Below, in pieces: positions 7,810 to 18,960 of a stretch of 64,000 bases of DNA. Source of the DNA: DATAOG01 sp963753685 (GTDB lineage Bacteria > Pseudomonadota > Alphaproteobacteria > Geminicoccales > Geminicoccaceae); assembly GCA_963753685.1 (NCBI GenBank), contig CAVWDE010000011.1, positions 288,136-352,135 on the forward strand. The letters are read 5' to 3'. The translations under genes and the position numbers were made by a program. The stretch's first letter is position 1. Each line of letters opens with the position of its first letter. Under the pieces are notes generated by a model. It was not told the origin of the DNA, did no database searches, and saw nothing but the letters and a program-made list of their open reading frames with translations.

Positions 7810-10246
7810 GCGGGGCGCGGGGACAGGGATTGGCGATTGCAACCGCTTTCGAGCGCGGGCCGGACTCCGCTCCGGCGCCGGTGGGCATGGCGGGCGAGGC
7901 GATCCGCGTGCGCGGCCTCGTCCAGGGCGTGGGCTTTCGACCCCACGCCTTCCGGCTGGCGACCGACTGCGGCCTGAGCGGCGAGGTCTGGAACGACGCC
8001 GAGGGCGTGCTGGTCCGGATCTGGGGCCCGGCCGTTGCGCGCCGCCGTTTCCTCCGGCGCCTGCAGGCCGAAGCGCCGCCGCTCGCGCGCATCGACAGCC
8101 TGCTCTCGGAGCCCCTGACCGGGCCGCCGCCGCAGCCGGGCTTTCGCGTCCTGGCCAGCCGCGCGGGTGCCATCCGAACCGGCGTGGTCCCCGATGCCGC
8201 CACCTGCCCCGCCTGCCTGGCCGACATCCGCGATCCGGCCAATCGGCGCTATCGCTACGCCTTCACCAACTGCACCCATTGCGGCCCCAGGCTCTCGATC
8301 GTGCGCGCCATCCCGTACGATCGCGCCCGCACCAGCATGGCCGCCTTCACGATGTGCCGGGCCTGTCAGGCGGAATACGACGATCCCGGGGATCGCCGCT
8401 TCCACGCCCAACCCAATGCCTGCGCCCGGTGCGGCCCAAAGCTGGAGCTGGAACCGGCAACCGGCGAGGCCTCCGGCCTCACAGATCCAGACCCGATCGC
8501 GGCCGCGCGCGCGCTGCTCGAGGCCGGCGCCATCCTGGCCATCAAGGGCATCGGCGGCTTCCACCTGGCAGTCGATGCCCTCGACACCGCCGGCGTTCAG
8601 CGCCTGCGGGCGCGCAAGCGCCGGTTCGACAAGCCGTTCGCCCTGATGGCGCGCGATCTCGACGTCGTCCGGCGCTATTGCGCGCTGAGCCCGGACGAGC
8701 AGGCGCTGCTCGGGAGTGCCGCCGCGCCGATCGTGATCCTCGCGGCGGACGGGCCGCAGCGGGTCGCTCCCGATGTTGCGCCAGGCCAGCGCACGCTTGG
8801 CTTCATGTTGCCCTATACCCCGCTCCACCACCTCCTGCTCGAAGGCCTGGAGCGGCCCATCGTGCTGACCAGCGGCAATCTCTCCGAGGAGCCCCAGTGC
8901 ACGGACAACCATGAAGCGCGCGCGAAGCTGTCCGCGCTCGCCGACCACCTGCTCATGCACGACCGCCCGATCGTCAATCGCCAGGACAACTCGGTCGTGC
9001 GAGTCATGGCCGGCGCGCCGCGGGTCCTGCGCCGGGCACGCGGCTATGCCCCCGTGCCGCTGCCTCTGCCGGCAGGCTTCGCGGATGCGCCCCCGCTGCT
9101 CGCGATGGGCGGCGAGCTCAAGAGCGCCTTCTGCCTGGTCCGGGACGGCCGGGCGACCCTTTCCCAGCACATCGGCGATCTGGAAGACGCTGCCACCTTC
9201 GCGGACTATCGGGCGAACCTTACGCTCCACCGCTCGCTGCTCGCGCACGAACCCGAGGTGGTCGCGGTCGATGAGCATCCGGACTACCTGTCGACCAAGC
9301 TGGGCCGCGAGCTCGCCGAGACCGCCGGGCTCAAGGTCATCGCAGTCCAGCACCACCATGCCCATGTCGCGAGCTGCCTCGCGGAGAATGGCGTGCCGCT
9401 GGCTGCCGCACCGGTGCTTGGGGTGGCGCTCGACGGCCTGGGGTACGGCCCGGACGGGACCCTCTGGGGCGGGGAATTCCTCCGGGCGGACTACCGCGAC
9501 TTCACACGCCTCGCGCATTTCCGGCCGGTGCCGATGCTGGGCGGCGCCCAGGCGATCCGCGAGCCCTGGCGCAGCGCCTACGCGCATCTGCAGCAAGCGT
9601 CTCGGCTGGCAAACGCTTCGTCCGCGAGCATGGCACGCTTGAGCTTTGCGCCTGGCTGCAGGCGCGGCCGCTGGCTACTCTCGATGCCATGCTCGCGAGG
9701 GGGCTGAACTGCCCGCTCACGAGCTCCTGCGGCCGCCTGTTCGATGCCGTGGCCGCAGCGCTCGGCATCTGTCGCGCGCGGGCGACCTACGAGGGCCAGG
9801 CCGCGATCCTGCTGGAAGCCTGTGTCGACGACGCGGCGCTGGACGCCGCGGGGGCGGGCTTTCCGTTTGCGATCGAGAGCGCTGACGGGCGGAGCGTCCT
9901 TGACCCCGCACCGATGTGGCTGGCGCTGCTCGCCGATCTCGCCCGCGGCGCGGCCATCCCGGTCATGGCCGCCCGCTTCCACGTCGGGCTGGCGGACGCG
10001 GTCCTGAACCTGATATGCGCTCTGAGCAGCGGGCGCGCCGAGCCGGTCGCGCTGTCCGGCGGCGTGTTCCAGAACCGCCTGCTGTTCGAGCGGGTGAGCC
10101 AGGGGTTGCGGGCGCGAGGGCTCTGCGTCCTGAGCCAGCGGCTGGTGCCGGCCAACGACGGCGGTCTGGCACTCGGCCAGGCGGCGGTCGTCGCAGCCAG
10201 GACGCTCGGGCGGCCAAGCGATCGGGAGGTAGCGGCATGTGTCTAG
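7806..10246 (+). CDS. hypF: Carbamoyltransferase HypF (one frameshift near 9600)
   Basis: HypF makes the thiocarbamate on HypE that becomes the cyanide ligands of the NiFe site. Domains in order: acylphosphatase-like (IRVRGLVQGVGFRPHAF), two zinc fingers (CPACLADIRDP with CTHCGPR, and CRACQAEYDDP with CARCGP), a YrdC-like domain (AILAIKGIGGFHLAVDA, TSGNLSEEP) and a Kae1-like carbamoyltransferase domain (QHHHAHVASCLAENG, VALDGLGYGPDG). The frame breaks just after SAYAHLQQ and continues one frame over as GKRFVREHGTLELCAWLQ to the family's C-terminus (LSGGVFQNRLL, PANDGGLALGQA). One missing or extra base near 9600 explains it. I use the GTG at 7806, which overlaps the preceding stop; an ATG at 7887 is the alternative. 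Confidence 0.9.
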
Positions 10247-10518
10247 GAATCCCAGGCCAGATCGTTGCGATCAGCGATGCGGAGAACCGCCGTGGCATCG
10301 TCAGCGTTGCCGGCGTCAGACGCGAGATCAACCTGCACTGCGTGCTCGACGAGGCGCATCCGATCGAGGCCTGCGTCGGCGACTGGGTGCTGGTCCACGT
10401 CGGCTTCGCCATGAGCCGGATCGACGAGCACGAAGCCGCAAAGACGCTGGCCATCCTGGCCGAGCTCGGCGAGATGCAGCAGGAGCTGGCGGCCATGCAG
10501 GCCCCCGTCGGGGGCTGA
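10237..10518 (+). CDS. hypC: Hydrogenase assembly chaperone HypC
   Basis: A 93-residue chaperone that works with HypD to build the Fe(CN)2CO group and deliver it to the large-subunit precursor. It starts MCLGIPGQIV with the essential Cys2, and the VRREINLHCVLDEA and VGDWVLVHVGFAMSRIDEHE segments are classic HypC. The ATG at 10237 lies inside the last codons of hypF (ten-base overlap), with GGGAGG upstream. The length is normal and the frame is intact. Confidence 0.96.
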   Translation: MCLGIPGQIVAISDAENRRGIVSVAGVRREINLHCVLDEAHPIEACVGDWVLVHVGFAMSRIDEHEAAKTLAILAELGEMQQELAAMQAPVGG

Positions 10519-10535
10519 CGGCTGGAGGGCGGATC

Positions 10536-11228
10536 ATGGCCGAGGAACGAGACGAGCTGCGCGGGCTCTACCCCTTCCTCCACGGCGGCCACAAGGACCC
10601 CGCCAAGGAGAACGCCGCGCTGCTCGAATCCGTGCGCCAGAAGGCGGCCCACAGCGTCGACGTCAAGCGGGAGTTCTTCGAACGGAACGGGCAGGAGGTG
10701 GTGAACGCCGCGCACGCGATCGCCGACGTCTATCGCCAAAATGGCCGCATGTTCGCGATGGGCAACGGCGGCTCGAGCTGCGATGCGGCGCATTTCGCGG
10801 TCGAATTCCTGCACCCGATCACCGCCGGCCGGCCGGCCTTGGCGGCGATCAATCTCACCAATGACGTCGCCATGTTGACCGCGGTCGGCAACGACGTCAG
10901 CTTCCAGCACATCTTCGTGCGCCAGGTGATCGCGCATGCCCGGGCCGGCGATGGCCTGATCGGCTTCTCCACCAGCGGCAACTCGGCGAACCTGCTGGCG
11001 GCCTACGCCCGGGCGAAGGAGATGGGGCTCACGACCCTCGGCCTCGCCGGCGGCGATGGCGGCAGGATGGCGGCGAGCCCCGATCTCGATCACTGCCTCG
11101 TGGTGCCAACCGACAGCATCCATCGCGTGCAGGAGGTCCACGTCGCGATCTATCACGTCCTGTGGGATCTGGTGCACACGCTGCTCGCGGACGACCGGGG
11201 CGCCCTCGAGCAGGAGCAACGATCATGA
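10536..11228 (+). CDS. SIS-domain phosphosugar isomerase-like protein (GmhA-like) within the hyp operon
   Basis: A 230-residue single SIS-domain protein related to sedoheptulose-7-phosphate isomerase. The sugar-phosphate binding elements are visible: GNGGSSCDAAHFAVEF, GFSTSGNSANLLAA and a C-terminal HVAIYHVLWDLVHTLL helix. An N-terminal extension (about residues 1-45) precedes the domain. Such proteins are often found between hypC and hypD in actinobacterial-type uptake-hydrogenase clusters, where their role is unproven. The gene starts 17 bases after hypC and its stop overlaps the hypD ATG (ATGA). Confidence 0.85.
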   Translation: MAEERDELRGLYPFLHGGHKDPAKENAALLESVRQKAAHSVDVKREFFERNGQEVVNAAHAIADVYRQNGRMFAMGNGGSSCDAAHFAVEFLHPITAGRPALAAINLTNDVAMLTAVGNDVSFQHIFVRQVIAHARAGDGLIGFSTSGNSANLLAAYARAKEMGLTTLGLAGGDGGRMAASPDLDHCLVVPTDSIHRVQEVHVAIYHVLWDLVHTLLADDRGALEQEQRS

Positions 11229-12397
11229 AGTACGTCGACGAGTTCCGCGATCCGGCCAAGGCGCGCTCCCTGCTGCGCGAGATCGAGGCGCTGGTCGGCG
11301 AGATCGAGACCTGCCGCCGGCGGCCCCTGCAATTGATGGAGGTCTGCGGTGGTCACACCCACTCGATCTTCAAATACGGCCTCGAGACCATGCTGCCGGG
11401 CGAGATCGAGCTGGTGCACGGGCCGGGCTGCCCGGTCTGCGTGCTGCCCATGGGCAGGGTCGACGACTGCGTGGCGCTGGCCGAGCACCCGAGCGTCATC
11501 TTCACGACCTTCGGCGATGCCATGCGCGTGCCGGGCTCGAAGAAAAGCCTGCTCCAGGCCAAGGCCGACGGCGCGGATGTGCGCATGGTCTATTCGCCGA
11601 TGGACGCGCTCGCGATCGCGGCGGCCAACCCGGACAAGGAGGTGGTGTTTTTCGGACTTGGCTTCGAGACCACGATGCCGAGCACGGCGCTGACCGTGCT
11701 CGAGGCCGAGCGCAAGGGCATCAAGAATTTTTCCCTGTTCTGCAATCACATCACCATCATCCCGACGATCAAGGCGATCCTGGATTCGCCCGAATTGACC
11801 CTCGATGGCTTCGTCGGGCCGGGGCATGTCAGCACGGTGATCGGGACCGCACCCTACGACTTCATCTCGCGGCACTACAAGAAGCCCCTGGTGGTCGCGG
11901 GCTTCGAGCCGCTCGACATCCTGCAGTCGGTCTGGATGCTGCTCAAGCAGATCGCCGAGGGCCGCTGCGAGGTCGAGAACCAGTACCAGCGGGTCGTGCC
12001 CGAGGACGGCAACCGCCCGGCGCTCGAGGCGGTGGCCCTGGTGTTCGAGCTGCGCGAGTTCTTCGAGTGGCGGGGCCTGGGCTCGATCGACCATTCGGGC
12101 GTGCGCATCCGCAAGGCCTATGCCGCCTTCGATGCCGAGCGCCGGTTCTCGGTGCCCAATCTCAAGATCGCCGATCCCAAGTCCTGCCAGTGCGGCGAGG
12201 TCCTCAAGGGCGTGATCAAGCCCTGGCAGTGCAAGGTGTTCGGCACCGCGTGCACGCCGGAGACGCCGCTCGGCGCGCTCATGGTGTCCTCGGAAGGTGC
12301 CTGTGCGGCCTATTACAACTATGGCGGCGTGCAGCTTGCGCAGCTGCTGCGCGAGCGCTCCGAGCGGAACGAGGCCAGAGCGAGGGCGGCGGGATGA
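11225..12397 (+). CDS. hypD: Hydrogenase formation protein HypD
   Basis: A 390-residue Fe-S scaffold that, with HypC, assembles Fe(CN)2CO. Key motifs are intact: CGGHTHSI at 41-48, GPGCPVCVLP at 66-75, GFETTMPSTA, the NHITIIPTIKAIL segment, GFVGPGHVS and the C-terminal cysteine motif DPKSCQCGEVLKGVIKPWQC ahead of FGTACTPETPLGALMVSSEG. Length and frame are normal. It is translationally coupled to the SIS gene before it and to hypE after it (ATGA overlaps at both ends). Confidence 0.97.
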   Translation: MKYVDEFRDPAKARSLLREIEALVGEIETCRRRPLQLMEVCGGHTHSIFKYGLETMLPGEIELVHGPGCPVCVLPMGRVDDCVALAEHPSVIFTTFGDAMRVPGSKKSLLQAKADGADVRMVYSPMDALAIAAANPDKEVVFFGLGFETTMPSTALTVLEAERKGIKNFSLFCNHITIIPTIKAILDSPELTLDGFVGPGHVSTVIGTAPYDFISRHYKKPLVVAGFEPLDILQSVWMLLKQIAEGRCEVENQYQRVVPEDGNRPALEAVALVFELREFFEWRGLGSIDHSGVRIRKAYAAFDAERRFSVPNLKIADPKSCQCGEVLKGVIKPWQCKVFGTACTPETPLGALMVSSEGACAAYYNYGGVQLAQLLRERSERNEARARAAG

Positions 12398-13489
12398 GCG
12401 CAGGCGTGCTGCCGCTCCGACCGGCCGCCGAGACCGGCCGCCTCCGCCGGCGCAGCGGCAAGCTGCGCGACACCCGCATCACGCTCGCGCACGGCGGCGG
12501 CGGCAAGGCGATGCGCGATCTGATCGACGACGTGTTCGTCGCGAGCTTCGCCAACGAGGTCCTGGCGCCCCTGGAGGACCAGGCCCGCATCCCGCTCGCC
12601 GAGCTGCTGGCAGCAGGCGACCGGCTCGCCTTCACGACCGACTCCTATGTCGTCGACCCGCTGTTCTTCCCGGGTGCCGACATCGGCAAGCTCGCGGTCA
12701 ATGGCACCGTCAACGATCTCGCGGTCGGCGGCGCGCGACCGCTGTTCCTGAGCTGTGCCGTGATCCTGGAGGAGGGCCTCGCGGTCGCAACGCTCAGGCG
12801 GGTGGTCGCCTCGATGCGGGCAGCCGCCGCGCAAGCCGGTGTGAGCGTGATCACCGGCGACACCAAGGTCGTGCAGCGCGGCGCCGCCGACAAGCTGTTC
12901 ATCAACACCGCCGGCCTCGGCGTGATCCGCGCCGGGCTTGAGCTCAACGCCGGGGCCGCGCGGCCGGGCGACGTCATCCTGGTGAACGGCCTGCTCGGCG
13001 ACCATGGCGCCGCCGTGCTCAACGCGCGCGGCGACCTCGCGCTCGAAAGCTCGATCGAGAGCGACTGTCAGCCGCTGAACGGACTGATCGACGCCCTGCT
13101 CGCGGCCTGCCCGGAGGTGCGCTGCCTGCGCGATGCGACCCGCGGCGGCCTTGCGACCGTGCTCAACGAGTTCGCAGAGGCCTCGGATCTCTGCATGCAC
13201 GTCGATGAGCGCAGCCTGCCGATCCGCGAGGAGGTCAAGGGCATGTGCGAGCTCCTGGGCCTCGACCCCTTGTATCTCGCGAACGAGGGCAAGCTGGTCG
13301 CGATCGTCCCGGCCGAGCGGGCCGGTGCGGCCCTGGAAGCGCTGCTGCGCGCACCCGGCCGGCCGCGACGCCGCCGTCATCGGCGAGGTCCACCCGGCGC
13401 CCAAGGGCACCGTGCTGCTGGATACGGTGTTCGGCGGCGCCCGGATCGTCGACATGCTGGTCGGCGAGCAGCTGCCGAGGATCTGTTGA
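12394..13489 (+). CDS. hypE: Hydrogenase expression/formation protein HypE (one frameshift near 13355)
   Basis: HypE receives the carbamoyl group from HypF on its C-terminal cysteine and dehydrates it to thiocyanate. Its PurM-like fold shows LAHGGGGKAMRDLI, FTTDSYVVDPLFFPGADIGK, GTVNDLAVGGARP, VITGDTKVV and DATRGGLATVLNEFA. Reading in frame 1 fails after LEALLRA. The next frame continues AAVIGEVHPAPKGTVLLDTV and FGGARIVDMLVGEQLPRIC then stop, giving the conserved PRIC end with its catalytic cysteine, so a one-base indel near 13355 is the simplest reading. The N-terminus carries about 25 extra residues rich in arginine before the domain; a later start is possible. Confidence 0.92.
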
Positions 13490-13516
13490 TGGCGCCGTCC
13501 TGCGGCCGAGCGGGCC

Positions 13517-13846
13517 ATGCATGAGCTCAGCCTCACGGCCAGCATCGTCGAGGCCTGCGCCGAACGTGCGGGCGGCGCTAGGGTCTCGCGCGTGACGGTC
13601 GAGATCGGCCGGCTCACCTGCGTTGCGCCCGACGCGTTGCGTTTTTGCTACGACCTTTGCGCCGAGGGCACGAGCCTGGAGGGCTCCGAGCTCGAGATCA
13701 TCGAGGTTCGGGGCCGCGCCCGCTGTCGCGACTGCGGCGACGAGCTCGGGCTCGACGACCTGCTGACGTCCTGCGGCTGCGGCTCCCACGACCTCGAGCT
13801 CCTGGCCGGCGAGGATCTCAGGATCAAAGAGATGGAGCTGATCTAG
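13517..13846 (+). CDS. hypA: Hydrogenase nickel-insertion protein HypA
   Basis: A 109-residue nickel metallochaperone. MHELSL at the N-terminus supplies the nickel-binding His2, and a zinc-binding loop follows. The first cysteine pair is normal (C70-x2-C73). The second appears as C86-G-C88, one residue closer than the usual CxxC, which is odd and could be a real variant or a three-base loss. The gene starts 27 bases after hypE, and its TAG stop overlaps the GTG start of hypB by one base. Confidence 0.93.
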   Translation: MHELSLTASIVEACAERAGGARVSRVTVEIGRLTCVAPDALRFCYDLCAEGTSLEGSELEIIEVRGRARCRDCGDELGLDDLLTSCGCGSHDLELLAGEDLRIKEMELI

Positions 13847-14679
13847 TGTGCACGACCTGCGGCTGCTCCGATGACGCCACGGTCACGATCACCGACCCGA
13901 AGAGCGGCGAGCGCAGGCTCGTCGGGGCGCACGAGCCTTACCATCACGACGGCCATGCTCGCGATCACGACCACGACCATGCTCACGACCATGCTCACGA
14001 CCACGGCACCACGGTCCCGCTCGAGCTGAGGGTTCTGGCCAAGAACGAGCGCCACGCCGAGCGCAACCGCGGCTGGCTGGAGGGGCGCGGGATCCTGGCG
14101 CTGAACCTGATGAGCGCGCCCGGCGCCGGGAAGACCACGCTGCTCGAGCGGACCATCCGGGCGCTTGGCGAGGAGCTGCCCGTCAGCGTCATCGAGGGCG
14201 ATCAGGCGACCATGCTCGATGCCGAGCGCATCGCCGCGACCGGCTGCCGGACCGTCCAGGTCAACACCGGCACCGGCTGCCACCTGGACGCGCAGATGAT
14301 CGGCGGCGCGCTCAAGGCGCTGGCGCCGCCGCAAGGCTCCGTGGTCATGATCGAGAACGTCGGCAACCTGGTCTGCCCGGCCCTGTTCGACCTCGGCGAG
14401 CGTCACAAGGTCGTGATCCTCTCGGTCACCGAGGGCGAGGACAAGCCGATCAAATACCCGCACATGTTCCGCGCCGCCGGCCTCATGATTCTGAACAAGA
14501 TCGACCTGTTGCCGCACCTCGACTTCGACCTCGAGCGCTGCCTCGGCTACGCCCGCAGGGTGAACCCCGGGATCGAATGCCTGCAGCTCTCCGCGACCAC
14601 CGGCCAGGGCCTGGATCGCTGGCTCGACTGGCTGCGACACCAGCTCGGAGCCCACGCGCTCGCCGTGCTCGCCCGGTGA
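13846..14679 (+). CDS. hypB: Hydrogenase nickel incorporation GTPase HypB (histidine-rich)
   Basis: A 277-residue SIMIBI-class GTPase that loads nickel with HypA. It starts with a cysteine motif (MCTTCGC) followed by a nickel-storage type region with eleven histidines between residues 29 and 53. The P-loop SAPGAGKT is at 90-97, followed by VIEGDQATMLDAERI, VNTGTGCHLDAQMI, the metal-site segment ENVGNLVCPALFDLGE and the base-recognition motif NKIDLLPHL. The GTG start at 13846 is chosen because it gives the family N-terminus and overlaps the hypA stop. It is the last gene of the maturation operon. Confidence 0.96.
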   Translation: MCTTCGCSDDATVTITDPKSGERRLVGAHEPYHHDGHARDHDHDHAHDHAHDHGTTVPLELRVLAKNERHAERNRGWLEGRGILALNLMSAPGAGKTTLLERTIRALGEELPVSVIEGDQATMLDAERIAATGCRTVQVNTGTGCHLDAQMIGGALKALAPPQGSVVMIENVGNLVCPALFDLGERHKVVILSVTEGEDKPIKYPHMFRAAGLMILNKIDLLPHLDFDLERCLGYARRVNPGIECLQLSATTGQGLDRWLDWLRHQLGAHALAVLAR

Positions 14680-14876
14680 GTCTGATCCTGATGCTCGGCT
14701 CGGTCCCGGCCGCGTGACCGCGCGCTCGTCGCAGCCCTCCAAAGTTCTCGAAGACGGTCATGCGTATTGACCGAGATCGCGGAATTTCCGACAACTCGGA
14801 CAGGCTGCTGACTAGCCCACAATCGGACTAAAACCGTTAGCGCTGTAGCCGCCAGCGCGGACGAAGCCGTCGCGGC

Positions 14877-15526
14877 ATCGTCATCCAGGTCGGTTCGGCG
14901 CTTGCCTACCGCTCGGCGCCGCTGGCAGGCGCGCGATCCGCGGCTTTTCCGAACTCGCTGCGCTGCGAGCTCCTGCACGAGGGCAGCGCCGTGCGCCTGA
15001 CATGGTCCAGCTGTCGGCGTTCAACACGCCCCAGTTCGACTGGGCGCACAGCCACATGGATCGGGCGCCGCAGCCGCTGCCGCCGATCTTCCAGCCTGAG
15101 GTCGCGGCCAAGGCGATCGTCTGGGCGGCGGGCCGCAGCCGGCGCGAGCTCTGGGTCGGCTGGCCGGCGGTCAAGGCGATCCTCGGCAACCGCGTGATGC
15201 CGGGCCTGCTCGATCACATGATGGCAAGGTCCGGCTTCAGCGGCCAGCTGAGCGACCGCCCTGCCGCGCCGGACCGGCCGGACAACCTCTATCACCCCGT
15301 GCCCGGCGACCACGGCGCCCGCGGCCGGTTTTCCGCGCGCGCCCGCGACCACAGCTGGCAGCTCTGGCTGACCCGCCACAGGGCGAGGCGATCACCGCAT
15401 CGGCTGACCGGCGTCCTGGTCCTGCTCGGCGCCGGCCTCGCAAGGCGGGCTGCCGACCTAGGGCCGGCCGGCCGCCGCCAGCTCCGGCGGCCACATCGAG
15501 CCGTCCCTCGTCAGGTAGTCGCCTAG
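14877..15526 (+). pseudogene. Short-chain dehydrogenase/reductase remnant (5'-truncated, active site lost)
   Basis: The frame GIVIQVGSALAYRSAPLAG, then SLRCELLHEGSAVRL, shifts by one base at about 15001 into MVQLSAFNTPQFDWAHSH and runs on through AAGRSRRELWVGWPAVKAIL and RPDNLYHPVPGDHG. This is the C-terminal half of a classical SDR with the long tail seen in some actinobacterial and proteobacterial members. The Rossmann N-terminus is missing, and a small deletion between PLAG and SLRCE removes the catalytic Tyr-x3-Lys region. With a frame break as well, it is a decayed gene between the hyp operon and the oxidase operon. Its 3' end runs antisense into the subunit IV gene. Confidence 0.7.
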
Positions 15527-15766
15527 GCTCAGGCCGAACAGGATCAGGACGAAGAAGAAGGCCGCGAAGGCGGCCAGACGCACGAGCGCCGCGGCCCGGC
15601 GGACGTGCAGGAAGAACAACAGGATCAGCAGCGCCTGGAGGGTCGCGATTGCGAGCACCGGCAGCGGCGCGAGCGCGCCGAGGTCGAGGTGCGCGAGCGC
15701 GATGTTGCCCCCCAGCAGCAGGAGGCAGGCGAGCCAGACCAGGACGAAGGTCGCGCGCGTGCTCAT
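15458..15766 (-). CDS. Cytochrome c oxidase subunit IV-like small membrane protein
   Basis: A 102-residue protein with three hydrophobic segments (about 7-24, 35-52 and 64-82), e.g. ATFVLVWLACLLLLGGNIAL and LQALLILLFFLHVRRA. Position as the last gene of coxB-coxA-coxC and this size and topology fit the prokaryotic subunit IV family of caa3-type oxidases. The ATG at 15766 is eight bases past the coxC stop. Assignment is by topology and context more than by a diagnostic motif. Confidence 0.8.
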   Translation of the reverse strand: MSTRATFVLVWLACLLLLGGNIALAHLDLGALAPLPVLAIATLQALLILLFFLHVRRAAALVRLAAFAAFFFVLILFGLSLGDYLTRDGSMWPPELAAAGRP

Positions 15767-15774
15767 CGCCGGGC

Positions 15775-16403
15775 TCACAGCAGATAAAGTGAAGAATAAA
15801 GAAAAACCCAGACCAGATCGACCAGGCCCCAGTACATGCCGAGGCCTTCGATCATCATCTGGCGCTCGGGCAGGGCGAAGCGGCCGCTGTTGACCCGCCA
15901 GGCGAAGATCAGGATGGCGCCGACGCCGCAGCTCAGATGGAAAGCGTGGAGGCCGGTACCGGCGAAGTAGATGTGGTAGAAGAGCTTCGCCGGCGGCGCC
16001 GCGAGCGGGAACGGCGGGCCGACGTGCGGCATCAGGCCTTCCCGGTACTCTTCGAGGTACTCGTAGCCTTTGATGCCGAGGAAGCCCGCCCCGAGCAGGG
16101 CGGTCGCGATCAGGTACCAGAAGCAGGCGCGCGCCCGGCCCTCGCGGCCCGCGAGCACGGCCAGGCCCATGGTCAGGCTGCTGGTCAAAAGGACCGCGGT
16201 GTTGGCGCTGCCGAGGCCGACGTGGAGGTGATCGGTCGCGGTCTGGAGCACCTGCCACCAGGTCAGGCGGTAGATCAGGATCGCGGCGAAGATGCCGCTG
16301 AACAGCATGACCTCGGTCGCCAGGAACACCCAGACGCCGAGCGCGGCCGCCTCGCGCTGCTGCGCCTCGCTCTGGAACGGCTCGACCAGGTGGCCGCCCG
16401 TGG

Positions 16404-16407
<4 letters not shown>
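15775..16407 (-). CDS. coxC: Cytochrome c oxidase subunit III
   Basis: A 210-residue integral membrane protein. AAALGVWVFLATEVMLFSGI at the N-terminus is the subunit III start, and the FYHIYFAGTGLHAFHLSCGV segment near residue 150 is the family's other hallmark. Seven or so hydrophobic helices fit the caa3 type. It stabilises the catalytic core and the proton channel. Its ATG overlaps the coxA stop (ATGA), so the two are translationally coupled. The frame is intact. Confidence 0.95.
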
Positions 16408-18016
<1,609 letters not shown>

Positions 18017-18020
<4 letters not shown>

Positions 18021-18960
18021 TCGTTGCGTGCTCCTGCTTGCTGGCGAGCGACTTGAGGTAGGCGATCAGCTGGACGAGCTGCTCCTCCGAGACGCGGTTC
18101 TGGAAGCTCGGCATGATGGGCTCGTAGCCCGCGACCACGGCTTTCTTGGGCAGCAGGATGCTGTCCCGCAGGTAGGCCTCGTCGGCCTCTACGACCTCGC
18201 CCGAGGCGAGCGGCACGGGGCTGCCGAACACGCCCTCGAGCGGCGGCGCGTGGACCACGGGGCTGCCGACGTGGCAGCCGCTGCAGCCGAGGCTCCTGAA
18301 CAGATCGGCGCCCTTGGCCGCGAGCGAGAGGTCGGAGGGCATGCGCGCGAGCCAGGCCTCGTAGGCCGCCGGCGTCATGATCACGAGCTGGCCGCCCATC
18401 TCGGAATGCGCGGTGCCGCAGAACTCGGCGCAGAACAGGTGATAGGTGCCGGGCTGGTCGGCATCGAACCACAAGGTCGTGTAGCGGCCCGGCAGCACGT
18501 CCTGCTTGATCCTGAGCGCCGGGAAATACAGGCTGTGGATCACGTCCTCGGAGATCATCCTGAGCTCAACCGGGCGATGCGCGGGGACGTGCAGCTCATT
18601 GATCTCGCGCTGGCCGCCCTGATGCTGGAACTGCCACATCCACTGCTTGGCCAGCACGTCGATCTCGAGGGCGCCCGCGGGCGGATGGCGCTCGTCGTAG
18701 TAGAGCTTGGCCGCCCAGACGAAGAACACGAGGCTCAGGCCGAACGGGACGATCGTCCAGGACAGCTCGAGCTTGAGGTTGCGATCGGTGCGGTGCTGGC
18801 GGTTCGCGGGCGAGCCCTGCCGATAGCGGATCGCGAACACGAGCAGCAGGACGAAGACCGGGATGGTCAGGAGACTGACGAGGGTCAGGAGGCCCGCCAG
18901 CAGCAGGTCGACCCTGCCTGCGAGCGCCGAGGCGGCCGGCGGCCAGAGCGGCAGGGTCAA
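18017..18960 (-). CDS. coxB: Cytochrome c oxidase subunit II with fused cytochrome c domain (caa3 type)
   Basis: About 314 residues. Two N-terminal membrane helices (about 16-45 and 68-92) anchor a CuA cupredoxin domain with the ligand motif CAEFCGTAHSEMGGQL, followed by a cytochrome c domain with CSGCH and a distal methionine in IMPSFQNRVSEEQ. It accepts electrons and passes them to subunit I. The start is a TTG that overlaps the sco stop (TTGA). The present frame has no stop and reads on into coxA; the natural end is probably the TGA at 18019-18017 overlapping the coxA GTG, reached after a one-base correction in the C-terminal tail. That end position is inference. Confidence 0.9.

Noticed and set aside
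9590..9610. Programmed frameshift in hypF (and similar in actF, hypE, coxA)
   Set aside because: No slippery heptamer with a downstream structure is visible and the same kind of break occurs in unrelated genes, so indels are more likely.
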